A DNA stretch of 34,365 nt from CAYGBW01 sp964348185 (GCA_964348185.1 CAYGBW010000142.1:1-34365), one strand, 5' to 3'. Positions 6,957 to 15,987 are shown, counted from the first letter of the stretch. Made by a program: numbers and translations. Notes: a model not told the origin generated them from the letters alone.

Positions 6957-8459
6957 TCAGCTTCGAGTCGCCCGTGATCTCCTCTGGATCAGGAGAGACC
7001 AGACCAGGAAGAAGACCGTAAGAAGGACGAAGAACAGAGAAATGGGGCGTGTGAAAATCGGAAGGACTGAGCCTCTGCTCAGAATGAGGGTCTGGACCAG
7101 AGAGGTTTCAAGGAGAGGTCCCAGGATGTATCCCATAAGCAGAGGGGGCGCGGGAAAATCGAGCTTTTTCATGACATACCCGAGGATACCGAAGAAGATC
7201 ATCACATAGACATCGAAAACACTACTGCTGCCCGTATAGGCTCCGGCCACACAGATCACGATCACCGCGGGGAACAGAAAAGCGCGACTCATCGAGAGAA
7301 CCCGGCTAAAGAGTCTGAGCCCGAGGGAAGCGATAAAAAAGTGAAGGATATTGGCAACAATCAGTCCGATGAATACGGCATAGATGAGATCCCCTGATTT
7401 TACAAAAAGATCGGGACCCGGAATGAGTCCATGGACAAGAAAAACACCCAACATAATCGCCGTAATCGCATCCCCGGGAATCCCCAGGACTAAAAGGGGG
7501 ATCAGGGTTCCACCGCAGACCGCATTGTTTCCCGTTTCCGCAGCGATCAACCCTTCGAGCGAGCCTTTGCCAAACCCTTCAGGGTGCTTGGAGGCATTCC
7601 GCGCTGCTCCGTAACATACAAAAGCGGAAATGGCTGATCCACTGCCGGGAAGCGCCCCAATGCCGAGGCCGATGAGGGTCGAACGGATAATTGTCTTAAT
7701 ATTGTCCTTAAACTCCTTCCACGTAACATGATTATCCTCATACCTCTGGGATACGGGGACGATCACGTCCCTCCTGTCGGAGACAGCCTTCGTTTCCATT
7801 TGAACCAGAAACTCAGAAACCGCAAAAAGGCCGATGAGAAAAGGGAGGAAGGGGATCCCCCCGATCAGGTTGAAAATCCCGAGGGTGAATCGAGAGGAGC
7901 CGGATATGGGATCTGACCCGATCGTATAGAAGAAAATGCCCAGAAGGCCGGCGACGATCCCTTTCACTTTGTTTTCCCCTGATATGACAGCAATGGTGGA
8001 GAGGGCAAAAAAGACCAAGGAGAATTTCTCCGTGGGACCAAATCTCAGCGCAATCAAAGCGATCTGCCCTGCGATGGTGATGAGAACCAGATCACTGATG
8101 AACTCTCCGATCACCGAACCATAGATGGCCGCCCGCATGGCTTTCCCCGATTTGCCCTGTCTGGCGAGGGGGTATCCATCGAGACAGGTGACGGCTGCTG
8201 CGGGTGCTCCCGGTGTATTGATGAGGATGGCTGAAATGGAACCGCCGTAGGTTCCTCCTTTATACACCCCGATGAGCAGGATGATGCCAGCCACGGGATG
8301 CATGTAGAAGGTCAGGGGAAGAAGGAGGGCCACCGTCATGGGGACGTTCAATCCCGGGATGGCCCCAATCGTGATTCCGATGAAAAGACCGACGGCGACA
8401 ACCAAGAGGTTTTCCAGTGTAAAAAAGATCTGAACCGCCGGAACAAAGTATTCAAACAA
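6957..8459 (-). CDS. tctA: Tripartite tricarboxylate transporter, large permease subunit TctA
   Basis: Large membrane subunit (500 aa) of a secondary, ion-driven TTT carrier that works with a periplasmic binding protein. The TctA signature regions are visible: GLFIGITIGAIPGLNVPMT near the N-terminus, the glycine-rich repeat GALPGSGSAISAF in the second half, and about a dozen hydrophobic segments. Translation appears to start at a TTG (8457-8459): GAGGAAAAGGG lies just upstream, overlapping the tctB stop, and MFEYFVPAVQ is a typical N-terminus. It is the last gene of tctC-tctB-tctA. TTT systems import citrate, dicarboxylates, terephthalate or other carboxylates; the substrate is undetermined here. 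Confidence 0.95.
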   Translation of the reverse strand: MFEYFVPAVQIFFTLENLLVVAVGLFIGITIGAIPGLNVPMTVALLLPLTFYMHPVAGIILLIGVYKGGTYGGSISAILINTPGAPAAAVTCLDGYPLARQGKSGKAMRAAIYGSVIGEFISDLVLITIAGQIALIALRFGPTEKFSLVFFALSTIAVISGENKVKGIVAGLLGIFFYTIGSDPISGSSRFTLGIFNLIGGIPFLPFLIGLFAVSEFLVQMETKAVSDRRDVIVPVSQRYEDNHVTWKEFKDNIKTIIRSTLIGLGIGALPGSGSAISAFVCYGAARNASKHPEGFGKGSLEGLIAAETGNNAVCGGTLIPLLVLGIPGDAITAIMLGVFLVHGLIPGPDLFVKSGDLIYAVFIGLIVANILHFFIASLGLRLFSRVLSMSRAFLFPAVIVICVAGAYTGSSSVFDVYVMIFFGILGYVMKKLDFPAPPLLMGYILGPLLETSLVQTLILSRGSVLPIFTRPISLFFVLLTVFFLVWSLLIQRRSRATRS

Positions 8460-8475
8460 GGATCAACCCTTTTCC

Positions 8476-8943
8476 TCAGAATAGGACGCCATGGGGAAGG
8501 GGAATGCGAAAAAGCTTTTCAAAAAAGAGCCATACCGCCACCGGGACAAGGGCCAAGCTCAATGCGATCTTGACGCTGCTCCGAGAGCCGAAGAGGTAGG
8601 CGAATATACCCATGAAAAGCGCGCTGGTCACAACAAAACCGAGGTGGGAAAAAAGGGAGGTGTACGCCAGGAGCAGACACCCAGAAAGAAGGACTCGAAC
8701 CAATTCCATCCGAGCCAAGAGCCGTCGGGGCAGTACCATAGGGCTCAGAAAGGCCAGAACCATCATCCCTCCCCCCGCTGCGATAAGGGCTAGGGCAATC
8801 GCAGTCGGCAAAAAAGAAGGAGACATCTCTGTCTCCATTCCTGGTATCTTCTCCACCTCAAAGGGGATGAGAACAAGGACGCCCGCACCGATGAGGACAA
8901 CAACACCCCCTTCAACCAGCGAACGTATTCTAGGTTTTCTCAT
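8476..8943 (-). CDS. tctB: Tripartite tricarboxylate transporter, small permease subunit TctB
   Basis: Small membrane subunit of 155 aa with four predicted hydrophobic helices (about residues 13-27, 40-65, 83-103 and 108-145), the normal TctB size and topology. Sequence conservation in this family is weak, so the call leans on the topology and on its place between tctC and tctA. Its ATG overlaps the tctC stop (ATGA), indicating translational coupling, and 16 nt separate it from tctA. It forms the membrane complex with TctA. Confidence 0.9.
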   Translation of the reverse strand: MRKPRIRSLVEGGVVVLIGAGVLVLIPFEVEKIPGMETEMSPSFLPTAIALALIAAGGGMMVLAFLSPMVLPRRLLARMELVRVLLSGCLLLAYTSLFSHLGFVVTSALFMGIFAYLFGSRSSVKIALSLALVPVAVWLFFEKLFRIPLPHGVLF

Positions 8944-9929
8944 TTCACAAAGCCCATCTTTTTCACAACCTCGGAATAACCTTCAAAGTCATTTTTCCAC
9001 ACAGCGGCGAATTCCTCTCCGTTCTTCGGATCGACACTCTCCCCGATTTTCTTCATGAGCGTGAGGAAATCCTTGTCTTCCATAACCTGTTTGAATACGG
9101 TCCGCAGCTTTTCGAGAACGGCCTCATCGAGACCCTTGGGGCCCGCCAAGCCCGTGAAAGGACTTGCGACCACATCGTATCCGAGCTCCCTGGCCGTGGG
9201 GGTGTCTGACAGGGAGGCATCCCGCTTCTCGCTGAATACCAAGAGGGCAAAGAGCTTTTTTGCATTCACATGGGAGATGATGGTGGCAACACTCGAGGTC
9301 ATTGCCAAATCGACGTGCTCCCCAAGGGCAGCTTCGACAGCCTGAGCGTCATTTCCCACCGGAACATGCCTGAACTTGAGGCCTGCCTTGTCAGCCCATC
9401 TGAGGAATCCCAATTGGGGCGCCTTCAAGGCAACACAGGCATAGGTTACCTCTCCTGGATGACTCCTTGCGTATTCGACAAGCTCTTGAACATCCTTCCA
9501 GGGTTTATTCGGACTGGAGGCAATCGCCATGGTGCTGCTTCCAATCTGCCCAATCGGTGCAAAATCAAAGGGGCCGTAGGGAGACTTCTTGAAAATGGGC
9601 GGAAAGACATTGGTTCCCGGAGTGATTGCCAGTAAGGTGTACCCATCTGGCTTGGCCTTGGCAACATAATTCCCCCCGATGACGCTGCCGCCTCCGGCCT
9701 TGTTGATAACCACGACCGGTTGGCCAAGATACTTGGGCGCAATGCTGGCAAACATTCTGGCGTTGATATCTGTCCTCCCCCCTGCTGGCCAGGGAACAAC
9801 AATCTGAACCGGCTTGGTGGGGTATTCAGTCGCTGCTCCCTGGGCTTCGGCTTTCCCCTGCTGGCCTCCCACAAAAACCATACCCAGAGAAAGCAAAAGG
9901 ACGAATAGACGCGAGAAACCCTTTTTCAT
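8940..9929 (-). CDS. tctC: Tripartite tricarboxylate transporter substrate-binding protein (Bug family)
   Basis: Periplasmic binding protein of 329 aa from the ATG at 9929, chosen because GAAAGGAGA precedes it and it opens directly with a signal peptide (MKKGFSRLFVLLLSLGMVF, cleavage after about residue 30). The frame extends 16 codons further upstream without a signal-like start. Family hallmarks are YPTKPVQIVVPWPAGG (the YP.kpI..ivPf.aGG block), VVINKAGGGSVIGG and the AKPDGYTLL segment. It captures a carboxylated ligand and hands it to TctAB. The 72-nt gap from the enolase-superfamily gene, same strand, suggests one transcription unit in which this protein imports that enzyme's substrate. 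Confidence 0.95.
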   Translation of the reverse strand: MKKGFSRLFVLLLSLGMVFVGGQQGKAEAQGAATEYPTKPVQIVVPWPAGGRTDINARMFASIAPKYLGQPVVVINKAGGGSVIGGNYVAKAKPDGYTLLAITPGTNVFPPIFKKSPYGPFDFAPIGQIGSSTMAIASSPNKPWKDVQELVEYARSHPGEVTYACVALKAPQLGFLRWADKAGLKFRHVPVGNDAQAVEAALGEHVDLAMTSSVATIISHVNAKKLFALLVFSEKRDASLSDTPTARELGYDVVASPFTGLAGPKGLDEAVLEKLRTVFKQVMEDKDFLTLMKKIGESVDPKNGEEFAAVWKNDFEGYSEVVKKMGFVK

Positions 9930-10001
9930 GCCCAATCTCCTTTCTTCGTCGAGATTCTTGCCCGATTTTGCGGTCAACTATAAGCCCAAGGAACCCACTT
10001 G

Positions 10002-11294
10002 TCAACCGGTTCCTTCGACTGATTCTTGATAGTGGCCTGGTTTGAGGAATATCCCCCCGGCGGTTTGGTAAAAGTCACGATCCAGGTGATAGAGTCCCCC
10101 CCTGGGGGTGATCCATCCCCCTCCCGATAGAGGATGATCCTCCAGGAGGTTGCCCCAATTCCTGTAGTTCTGGGCGCCATTCGATTCCAGAATTCCCATG
10201 GACAACCCCGGGAAAGGCGCCAGGTGAGAGGCGACATTCTTATTCCATTCAAGCAAAAGGGGGACACAAGCAGAGTCGGCCACAAAGCAAGGGACTGCCC
10301 GTTTAAAGGCGGCAGCCCCCATGGTCAGAGCCATGCTGAGTGTTTTCCCGGCGGGCTTTAGGGCAATCGCGCGGTAGCCGAGGTCGATCCTCTCGTTCAC
10401 GTCCTCCACGGTGTGAAGGGATTCATCCGCAGCCACGGGGACGGGGAGATCTGATACGTCGACCTTGCTTTGATCACAAAAAGGCTCCTCCAACAGAGCA
10501 ATCTGATTTAGCATGCCTATCCTGTCGGCATGATCGAGTAGCTTCTGGATGGTTTCCTTATCTGGGTACCGGCCGTTCGCATCCAAATAGTAGAGAGGCC
10601 TCCCCTTCTCGGTGTATGCGGTCGTTCTCTCCTTGAGGACCTGATGGATTTCAGAAAGCCTCTCCTTATCCTTTGAAAGCATCTCCTCGGGACTTCCTGA
10701 CTGGCCGATCTTGATCTTGAAGAAGAAGTATCCCTCCTCAACCAGCCTCGTTATCTCTTCCAAGGGAAAATTGTAGGTTATCAGGGGGAGGTGGGCCAGT
10801 CTCTGCTGTCGGAAGGCAAAAGCGGTTTGATACTGCGGGGGGATCAGATCCTGAAAGGTGCCAAGGTCATTCTCCAGGGCGTAGAGCTTCCATAGGGCTG
10901 TGTCCAGGGAGACAAGGGAATTGAGAGTGAATGTTTTCCGTAGATTCCTTCTGCCCGTGACCTTTCTTCCAAAGGCGTGGAGTTTCTCAACAAGGGATTC
11001 CATCACTTCGATGGGGGTTGAAAAGGAGCTTCCCTTTACAAGCTGGGCAGCCCGTTCGGCGAGAGCTGCCATAATAATGTTGCCACCGACCTCTGAGTAA
11101 GCGTGAAACACAGAGGGATCTGACCAGAGAACCGCCAAGCCACCGAGCCCTGTGGCCTGAATGCCCCTGATTGTCTCAAGGGAGGTGACCGTTATCCACT
11201 TTTCTGTGAAAAAGCCCCCTTTGAAATGGAAGGGACGAATGAGGGGCTCCCTCTCAATATTGAAGCGATATCCCGTGATCCCTATCTCTTCCAT
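10002..11294 (-). CDS. Enolase-superfamily enzyme (mandelate racemase/muconate lactonizing type)
   Basis: Protein of 430 aa with a capping domain and a (beta/alpha)7-beta barrel. The general base pair sits in KIKIG (K193 and K195). The magnesium ligands are D238 (YLDANGRY), E269/E270 (LLEEPF) and D290/E291 (AADESLH), followed by KPAGK from 313. The family abstracts a proton alpha to a carboxylate and then racemises, cycloisomerises or dehydrates it; acid-sugar dehydratases are the most common catabolic members. Its ATG directly follows the TAA of the DUF3604 gene, so the two are co-translated. With a TTT carboxylate importer downstream, a dehydratase of an imported hydroxy acid is the best guess. 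Substrate unknown. Confidence 0.85.
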   Translation of the reverse strand: MEEIGITGYRFNIEREPLIRPFHFKGGFFTEKWITVTSLETIRGIQATGLGGLAVLWSDPSVFHAYSEVGGNIIMAALAERAAQLVKGSSFSTPIEVMESLVEKLHAFGRKVTGRRNLRKTFTLNSLVSLDTALWKLYALENDLGTFQDLIPPQYQTAFAFRQQRLAHLPLITYNFPLEEITRLVEEGYFFFKIKIGQSGSPEEMLSKDKERLSEIHQVLKERTTAYTEKGRPLYYLDANGRYPDKETIQKLLDHADRIGMLNQIALLEEPFCDQSKVDVSDLPVPVAADESLHTVEDVNERIDLGYRAIALKPAGKTLSMALTMGAAAFKRAVPCFVADSACVPLLLEWNKNVASHLAPFPGLSMGILESNGAQNYRNWGNLLEDHPLSGGGWITPRGGLYHLDRDFYQTAGGIFLKPGHYQESVEGTG

Positions 11295-12815
11295 TTAACC
11301 CACCCAGATGGGACTGGTCCAGGCCAGGTGACCATTGTGGGCCTTGACGCAGATATAGTACCAGTCAGCCCTTCCCTCCGCCTGAGCCTCATCTTTCCAC
11401 TGGGCCCTGGCTGAAGACTCTTCAGGAAAAACAAGGCGATGAATGATGAGGCTTTCACTGGTGAAGACGCCTGTGAAGGTGACCAGGTTGTCCTCAATGA
11501 GATCCCTGAGAGGAACCTCGACCTTCTTTTGGCGAGGCTGATTGAGGTCGACGATCAATCTGGCATCTGGATTGGCTTCCACATCGAGAATCACCGATTT
11601 AGTCGGGTCTTCGGCGTAGCAGCCATCCCGTGAGGTGAAGGATTCAAGATGAAGACGCCTCTCCGAAAGAAACCGGAGGCCGTCCCGGAGATTTTCATCG
11701 TAGGGGCCTGACTGGAAGCAGCCTGTTGCTCCCAGAAATCGGCCACCCTCAATGGCCATGTCCACGTCCCAGGAACAGATCCTCCCCAACGCAAGCACCG
11801 CCCAGGGACCCCACCCGTACTGAATGCGGCATCTGACCCGGTTGGGAAGGTCGCGTTGCGATTTCCCATGTTCCTCGGGAAAATGCCTCCCAATCACGCG
11901 GCCATTTCGGAGCAGCTCGATGACCTCTATCGAATCCTGCCCTTCAACTTCAACATCGATCTGGCGTTCAGGGGTCGCGTCGATTTCGGAGCCCATGGGA
12001 TGCCCGTTGAGGGTGAAGTCAACCGAGATCCTGTCCCCTGTCGCTGCGATGGTGCGTCGCTTTCGAATGGCTTCAAAAATGGCCGGGGGGGTTAAGGTCT
12101 CGGCCCACACCCCGACGACCCCTTCCCCGTAACCCCCTGGAAAGCCCAGGTGGTCATCCGTGGAAGCAACAAAACCGAACCGTCGTCCCCTGGCGAGCTG
12201 GACATGGATCGTGTTTGCCGTGGACCGCCCTCCGATGCTGTGACGGATCATCGGATAGGGAGAGCGGTCTGAAACCGTGCATCCATGCTCGGAGAAAATC
12301 TCTGCCACAGGGGTCACATCAGGTCTAAAGTAGCTCCAGTTTATTCCCCGCCAGCCCGTTTTATAGGCAACGTGATGAGGAATGGCCAAAGCACCCTTTT
12401 CTCCTGCAAAATCCAAGAGTTTGTTCACATGGTCAGGAAGATAGAGGTCTGGCTGATCTTCTGGAAAAATGACGCAGTAATCGCCGAACTGACTGGAGTG
12501 CCACTCATATCCGAGGAAAGCGACAAATGATTCACTGTTCGCCTCTCTCATGAGTCGACGGGTTTTCGGCCAGTGCTTGGTATGGGCCTCAAAACCACGA
12601 ACCCACTTGAGATGGCGATCACCTGGCATCTTGGGCATATCATGCCATGACGCATGGCCGGTAAACGCGAAGAAATCGAGATGCCTTCGCGCAATGTCAA
12701 TAGAGCGCTCAAGGGAGCCCTTGGCATAGCCAACCGCATTGTGGTTGTGAATGTCTCCCCAAAAGAGTCTATGGTTTTCGCCGAGCTTTTTTTGTTTCTT
12801 CTGAGGTGAAACCAT
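11295..12815 (-). CDS. DUF3604/PHP-like metal-dependent hydrolase
   Basis: Protein of 506 aa with a metal-binding pattern of the PHP superfamily: GDIHNHN (D21, H23, H25), FTGHAS (H54), GYEWH (E104, H106), AIPHH (H147, H148) and STDDH (D220, D221, H222). The C-terminal half is beta-rich and resembles DUF3604 proteins, a family with no settled biochemical role. PHP enzymes usually break phosphoester bonds with two or three divalent metals. No signal peptide is visible, so it should be cytoplasmic. AGAGGAGGA precedes the ATG. It lies between sulfatase and enolase-type genes in a tight minus-strand unit, suggesting hydrolysis of an ester in the same pathway; this is inference only. Confidence 0.75.
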   Translation of the reverse strand: MVSPQKKQKKLGENHRLFWGDIHNHNAVGYAKGSLERSIDIARRHLDFFAFTGHASWHDMPKMPGDRHLKWVRGFEAHTKHWPKTRRLMREANSESFVAFLGYEWHSSQFGDYCVIFPEDQPDLYLPDHVNKLLDFAGEKGALAIPHHVAYKTGWRGINWSYFRPDVTPVAEIFSEHGCTVSDRSPYPMIRHSIGGRSTANTIHVQLARGRRFGFVASTDDHLGFPGGYGEGVVGVWAETLTPPAIFEAIRKRRTIAATGDRISVDFTLNGHPMGSEIDATPERQIDVEVEGQDSIEVIELLRNGRVIGRHFPEEHGKSQRDLPNRVRCRIQYGWGPWAVLALGRICSWDVDMAIEGGRFLGATGCFQSGPYDENLRDGLRFLSERRLHLESFTSRDGCYAEDPTKSVILDVEANPDARLIVDLNQPRQKKVEVPLRDLIEDNLVTFTGVFTSESLIIHRLVFPEESSARAQWKDEAQAEGRADWYYICVKAHNGHLAWTSPIWVG

Positions 12816-12891
12816 ATGGAACCAATCCTCCTCTGTGGTTGAGTGGCTTTATGCCAGATCCGGTTGAAGACAAGAACATTGGGAGACAGCG

Positions 12892-14340
12892 CTACAGCCC
12901 TGCATACTCACCCTTTGCCACTTTCTCTCTGATTTCAATAAACTTCCTGTCTCTCTCCTCATCAGATGGATGCCTCCCTCCTCCAAATGAACGAACACGG
13001 CTATGAGAGAGAAGATGGGTCACGATCTTTTTTGCAAGTTCCTCCTGGAGGTCGTGGAACTCAGGGTCATCAAAGTGGTTATTCACTTCGAGGGGTTCCT
13101 CCTTCAGATCGTAGAGTTCACCCGTCCCATCATCACACAAAACGAGCTTGTGATCCTCTGTTCTCACCATGGCGCTTCCCAGAAGCTCACTGTGGGCCTC
13201 TTCTTTGATCGTTCCCTCTGGATCGCGGATCAGGGGCGTTATGTCCTTCCCCTGAGCGTGATCGGGAATCGGTATTCCCGCCAGGGAGAGGAAAGTCGCA
13301 TGGAGATCGATCCAATCGACGAATGAGGAGCACCGCCGGCCCGCCGGAACCCCTGGGCCGCTCATAATCAGAGGAACCATGAGGGCACCCTCGTAATAGG
13401 TCGATTTGAAGGGGAGCCCGTGGTCCCCCAGGTGATCGCCGTGGTCCGACGAAAAGACGGTTAGGGTTGAATCGAGGAGCCCCTTCAGTTCAAGGGCCTT
13501 GAGGATTTTTTCCACCTGTCGATCGACAAGGGTCACCGTGGCCAGATAGTACTCCCGCATCAGCCGGATCTGTTCCCTTGACAGGGTTGAGTAATCGGTC
13601 AGGTAGAGGGGATTGTCCCTGAAGAAGGGAATAAGGCTCCTCTGGTAGGGGGGTTTACCGGCCAGTTCCTTCGACGTTCCGATCGGTTCAGGGATGGGGG
13701 CATCTCCATAGCGGGTCGCCAGATTGGCTGGCGGATCGTAGGGATCGTGGGGACTGTTGAAGGATATCCAGGCAAAGAACGGTTCTTCTGCATGATTGCG
13801 AATCCACTCAACCCCTTCATCCCCGATGAAGGCATCGACATGGAGCTCCTCGGGTAAGGGGCTGATAATGGCCCCCAGATTCTTCCTGTACCCCGGGACG
13901 AGGGCTGGGTGATCCCGTCGATACCCCTTCTGTTCAAGGAAGCGCGTCCAGTGATCCCTTCGAAAGATGTGGCGTTTATCCTCGGCAATGACTCTGTACT
14001 GGAATCCCTCCGAGTTATCCCAGGGGTGGAAGTGCATTTTCCCGACGGCTGCGGTGTGCCAGCCTGCCTGGTTGAACAGTCGTGCAATCGTTGGTGAATC
14101 CGGCCGGATCCACCGGAAGTTATCCGGGACCCCGTGGACATGAGGGTATTGACCCATCATAAAGGACGCTCGCACGGGTTGACAGACAGGGGAAGCCGAA
14201 GTGCAGCGGTCAAAGACAATGCCTTCTCTGGCCAGTCTGTCGAGGGCGGGCGTTTCCATGAAATCCATTCCGTAGCAGGGAAGGGAATCCTGTCTCTGCT
14301 GGTCCGTTGTGATAAAGAGGATGTTTCTGATTCTACTCAT
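12892..14340 (-). CDS. Type I (formylglycine-dependent) sulfatase
   Basis: Sulfatase of the alkaline-phosphatase superfamily, about 482 aa from the ATG at 14340. That start has an AGAGGT site and begins MSRIRNILFITTDQQR; an upstream in-frame ATG would add 19 unlikely residues. The formylglycine motif CxPxR is CQPVR (C53 to R57). Metal ligands include D13/Q14 and D299/H300 in SSDHGDHLGDHG, and GKMHF (K101, H103) is the usual active-site Lys-His. The DQQR start and the overall pattern recall choline-sulfatase and phosphonate monoester hydrolase relatives. With no signal peptide it probably acts in the cytoplasm on an imported sulfate ester. It needs a formylglycine maturase (anaerobic type likely), which is not in the window. 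Confidence 0.9.
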   Translation of the reverse strand: MSRIRNILFITTDQQRQDSLPCYGMDFMETPALDRLAREGIVFDRCTSASPVCQPVRASFMMGQYPHVHGVPDNFRWIRPDSPTIARLFNQAGWHTAAVGKMHFHPWDNSEGFQYRVIAEDKRHIFRRDHWTRFLEQKGYRRDHPALVPGYRKNLGAIISPLPEELHVDAFIGDEGVEWIRNHAEEPFFAWISFNSPHDPYDPPANLATRYGDAPIPEPIGTSKELAGKPPYQRSLIPFFRDNPLYLTDYSTLSREQIRLMREYYLATVTLVDRQVEKILKALELKGLLDSTLTVFSSDHGDHLGDHGLPFKSTYYEGALMVPLIMSGPGVPAGRRCSSFVDWIDLHATFLSLAGIPIPDHAQGKDITPLIRDPEGTIKEEAHSELLGSAMVRTEDHKLVLCDDGTGELYDLKEEPLEVNNHFDDPEFHDLQEELAKKIVTHLLSHSRVRSFGGGRHPSDEERDRKFIEIREKVAKGEYAGL

Positions 14341-14399
14341 AGAACCTCTACCAGGATTCATCGGGTCAGGCCAACGAAAAAAGGGGCTGAGCTTCACAC

Positions 14400-14428
14400 A
14401 TAATATAGATTGCCCCGGGATCTTGCAA
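14400..14428 (-). promoter_or_regulatory. Candidate sigma-70 promoter for the sulfatase operon
   Basis: Read on the minus strand: TTGCAA (14423-14428), a 17-bp spacer, then TATTAT (14400-14405), the -10 matching consensus at 5 of 6 positions. It lies 60 bp upstream of the sulfatase start with no competing gene between. The -35 is only a partial match. Confidence 0.5.
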
Positions 14429-14556
14429 CCGTTTTGAGCAAGAGCCTGGCGCTTCCTTCGTATGGGAAGGAATGCACACCCGGCCCCACCTTGACAAGAT
14501 CTCCCGCCCCTTCATAGGAGAGGGACAACGGGTCTGGAGTGAGCCTCTTCGGACCC

Positions 14557-14587
14557 TTGACATCTTCACCCGCGCCCTGGGTATAAT
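14557..14587 (+). promoter_or_regulatory. Candidate sigma-70 promoter P1 of the first Liv operon
   Basis: Both hexamers are perfect consensus: TTGACA (14557-14562) and TATAAT (14582-14587). The 19-bp spacer is longer than the optimal 17, which would weaken it or make it activator-dependent. Confidence 0.55.
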
Positions 14588-14602
14588 CCTCGTGTTATTT
14601 AC

Positions 14603-14631
14603 TTGACACACTGATCCCCTTCAGCTATAAA
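14603..14631 (+). promoter_or_regulatory. Candidate sigma-70 promoter P2 of the first Liv operon
   Basis: TTGACA (14603-14608), an ideal 17-bp spacer, then TATAAA (14626-14631). It lies about 130 bp upstream of the binding-protein ATG and just downstream of P1, forming a tandem pair. This is the strongest promoter-like signal in the window. Confidence 0.68.
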
Positions 14632-14758
14632 AGGAGGGGCCACCTTGATCTCCCCTTCACCCGTTTGCAACGGCGTGGTTCTCGAAAAGGACGAGATAGA
14701 ACCAAATGGGCTAGCCGCGGGGGGTTCCCGCAAATATATGCATAAGGAGGTATGTCCC

Positions 14759-15934
14759 ATGAAAGAGAGGCTTTTTCTGGTTGTCTTTTTGGTTATGGTC
14801 TTTGTTCCCTTTGGGTTCTCCCTGGCCGCCGAGGGTCCCATAAAGGTCGGTATGTATGCGGACCTCAGTGCAGGCACGGCCCAATGGGGAACCGATGCGG
14901 TCAAAGGTGCCAAGCTGCTGGTGAAAGATGTGAACGCCGGCGGCGGTATCATGGGCCGGCAGGTCGATCTCATCATCTACGATTGCAAGGTGAGCCCCAC
15001 CGAGGCGGTGAAGGCCTACACCCGGCTGGTCAATGAAGACCGGGTAGCCGGGGTATATGGCTCTCTGATCTCAAACACCGGATTGGGCGTCTCTCCTGTG
15101 GCAGAGCAGATGAAGGTGCCTGTCGTTGCAAGGTGCATGGATGAGAGGGTAACGACTCCGGACTTCAAGCCAGAAGACCCGGAGAACCCGGGTCGGGTGA
15201 ACCCCTATTTCTTCCTGCTCCAGCCGTCGGCTTTCCAGCAATCCTATATGATTGCGGGATATGCGATCGATGAGCTTGGCATGGACACCTTTGCCATGCT
15301 TTACACGCCTTCCAACGCCTATTCGTACATGCTGGCAAAAGGCTTTGAATACTACGTCAAAAAGCGGGGAAAGAAAATCGTCGGGGATTTCGAATTCCAG
15401 GCAGGAGACCTCGATTACAAGGCCCAATTGACAAAGATGAAAGACCTGAAGCCCGATGGTCTCTACATCTGCAACTACGTTCCCCAGAATGCGAACGCTG
15501 TCAAACAGGCCAGAGAGCTCGGCCTCACAACAACCTTTCTCGGAAACAACTCGTGGTTCAAGCCGATGGACAAGGTGGCCGGTCCTGCAGCAGATGGCGG
15601 CTATTTCCCCCTCAATATCTCTTGGGATGACCCCACCCTCCAGTGGTTCATCGAGAAGTATGAAAAAGAATACGGTGAGAAGCCACGACTCCACTCCTTT
15701 TCGGGTTGGGACGACGTGGGGTTCATTCTTGAAGCGATCAAGAAGGCAGAGTCCACCGATCCCAAGAAGGTCCGCGACGCAATGGAAGCCACCACCCAAT
15801 TTGAGGGAATCATCGGGACCATTAACATCGATCCCAAAACCCACCGTCCCGTGGGGTTGAAGATGTCTATACTCAAGTTTGAAGGAGACCAGATCAAGAC
15901 GGTTGAGCTCAAGTACTACCCGAAAGACATTTGA
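14759..15934 (+). CDS. Branched-chain-amino-acid-type ABC transporter substrate-binding protein
   Basis: Periplasmic type I binding protein of the LivJ/LivK (peripla_BP_6) family, 391 aa. The ATG at 14759 follows a strong AAGGAGG (14743-14749) and starts a signal peptide (MKERLFLVVFLVMVFVPFG, cleavage near AAEG); the frame is open upstream but lacks such a start. The mature N-terminus (IKVGMYADLSAGTAQWG) and the block GAKLLVKDVNAGGGIMGR are characteristic. DPENPGRVNPYFF and the C-terminal FEGIIGTINIDPKTHRP fit the family. Ligands across the family include amino acids, amides, aromatic acids and urea, so specificity is open. It opens an operon with LivHMGF, an MttB homologue and a PreA homologue, suggesting a methylated or nitrogenous ligand. 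A hairpin terminator follows it. Confidence 0.93.
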   Translation: MKERLFLVVFLVMVFVPFGFSLAAEGPIKVGMYADLSAGTAQWGTDAVKGAKLLVKDVNAGGGIMGRQVDLIIYDCKVSPTEAVKAYTRLVNEDRVAGVYGSLISNTGLGVSPVAEQMKVPVVARCMDERVTTPDFKPEDPENPGRVNPYFFLLQPSAFQQSYMIAGYAIDELGMDTFAMLYTPSNAYSYMLAKGFEYYVKKRGKKIVGDFEFQAGDLDYKAQLTKMKDLKPDGLYICNYVPQNANAVKQARELGLTTTFLGNNSWFKPMDKVAGPAADGGYFPLNISWDDPTLQWFIEKYEKEYGEKPRLHSFSGWDDVGFILEAIKKAESTDPKKVRDAMEATTQFEGIIGTINIDPKTHRPVGLKMSILKFEGDQIKTVELKYYPKDI

Positions 15935-15945
15935 CGCGCCGATTG

Positions 15946-15987
15946 AAAAAAGGCGTGGTTGGACGGCCCGTCTACCGCGCCTTTTTT
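15946..15987 (+). terminator. Hairpin terminator/attenuator after the binding-protein gene
   Basis: AAAAAAGGCG (15946-15955) pairs with CGCCTTTTTT (15978-15987), with a further small stem GGACGG-CCGTC in the loop. It is a classical intrinsic terminator with a U-run, 12 nt past the stop. The transporter genes continue on the same strand, so it probably acts as a partial terminator giving more binding protein than permease. Confidence 0.75.

Noticed and set aside
15071..15844. 257-aa minus-strand frame inside the binding-protein gene
   Set aside because: Low-complexity antisense frame over a well-supported binding protein with signal peptide and ribosome binding site.
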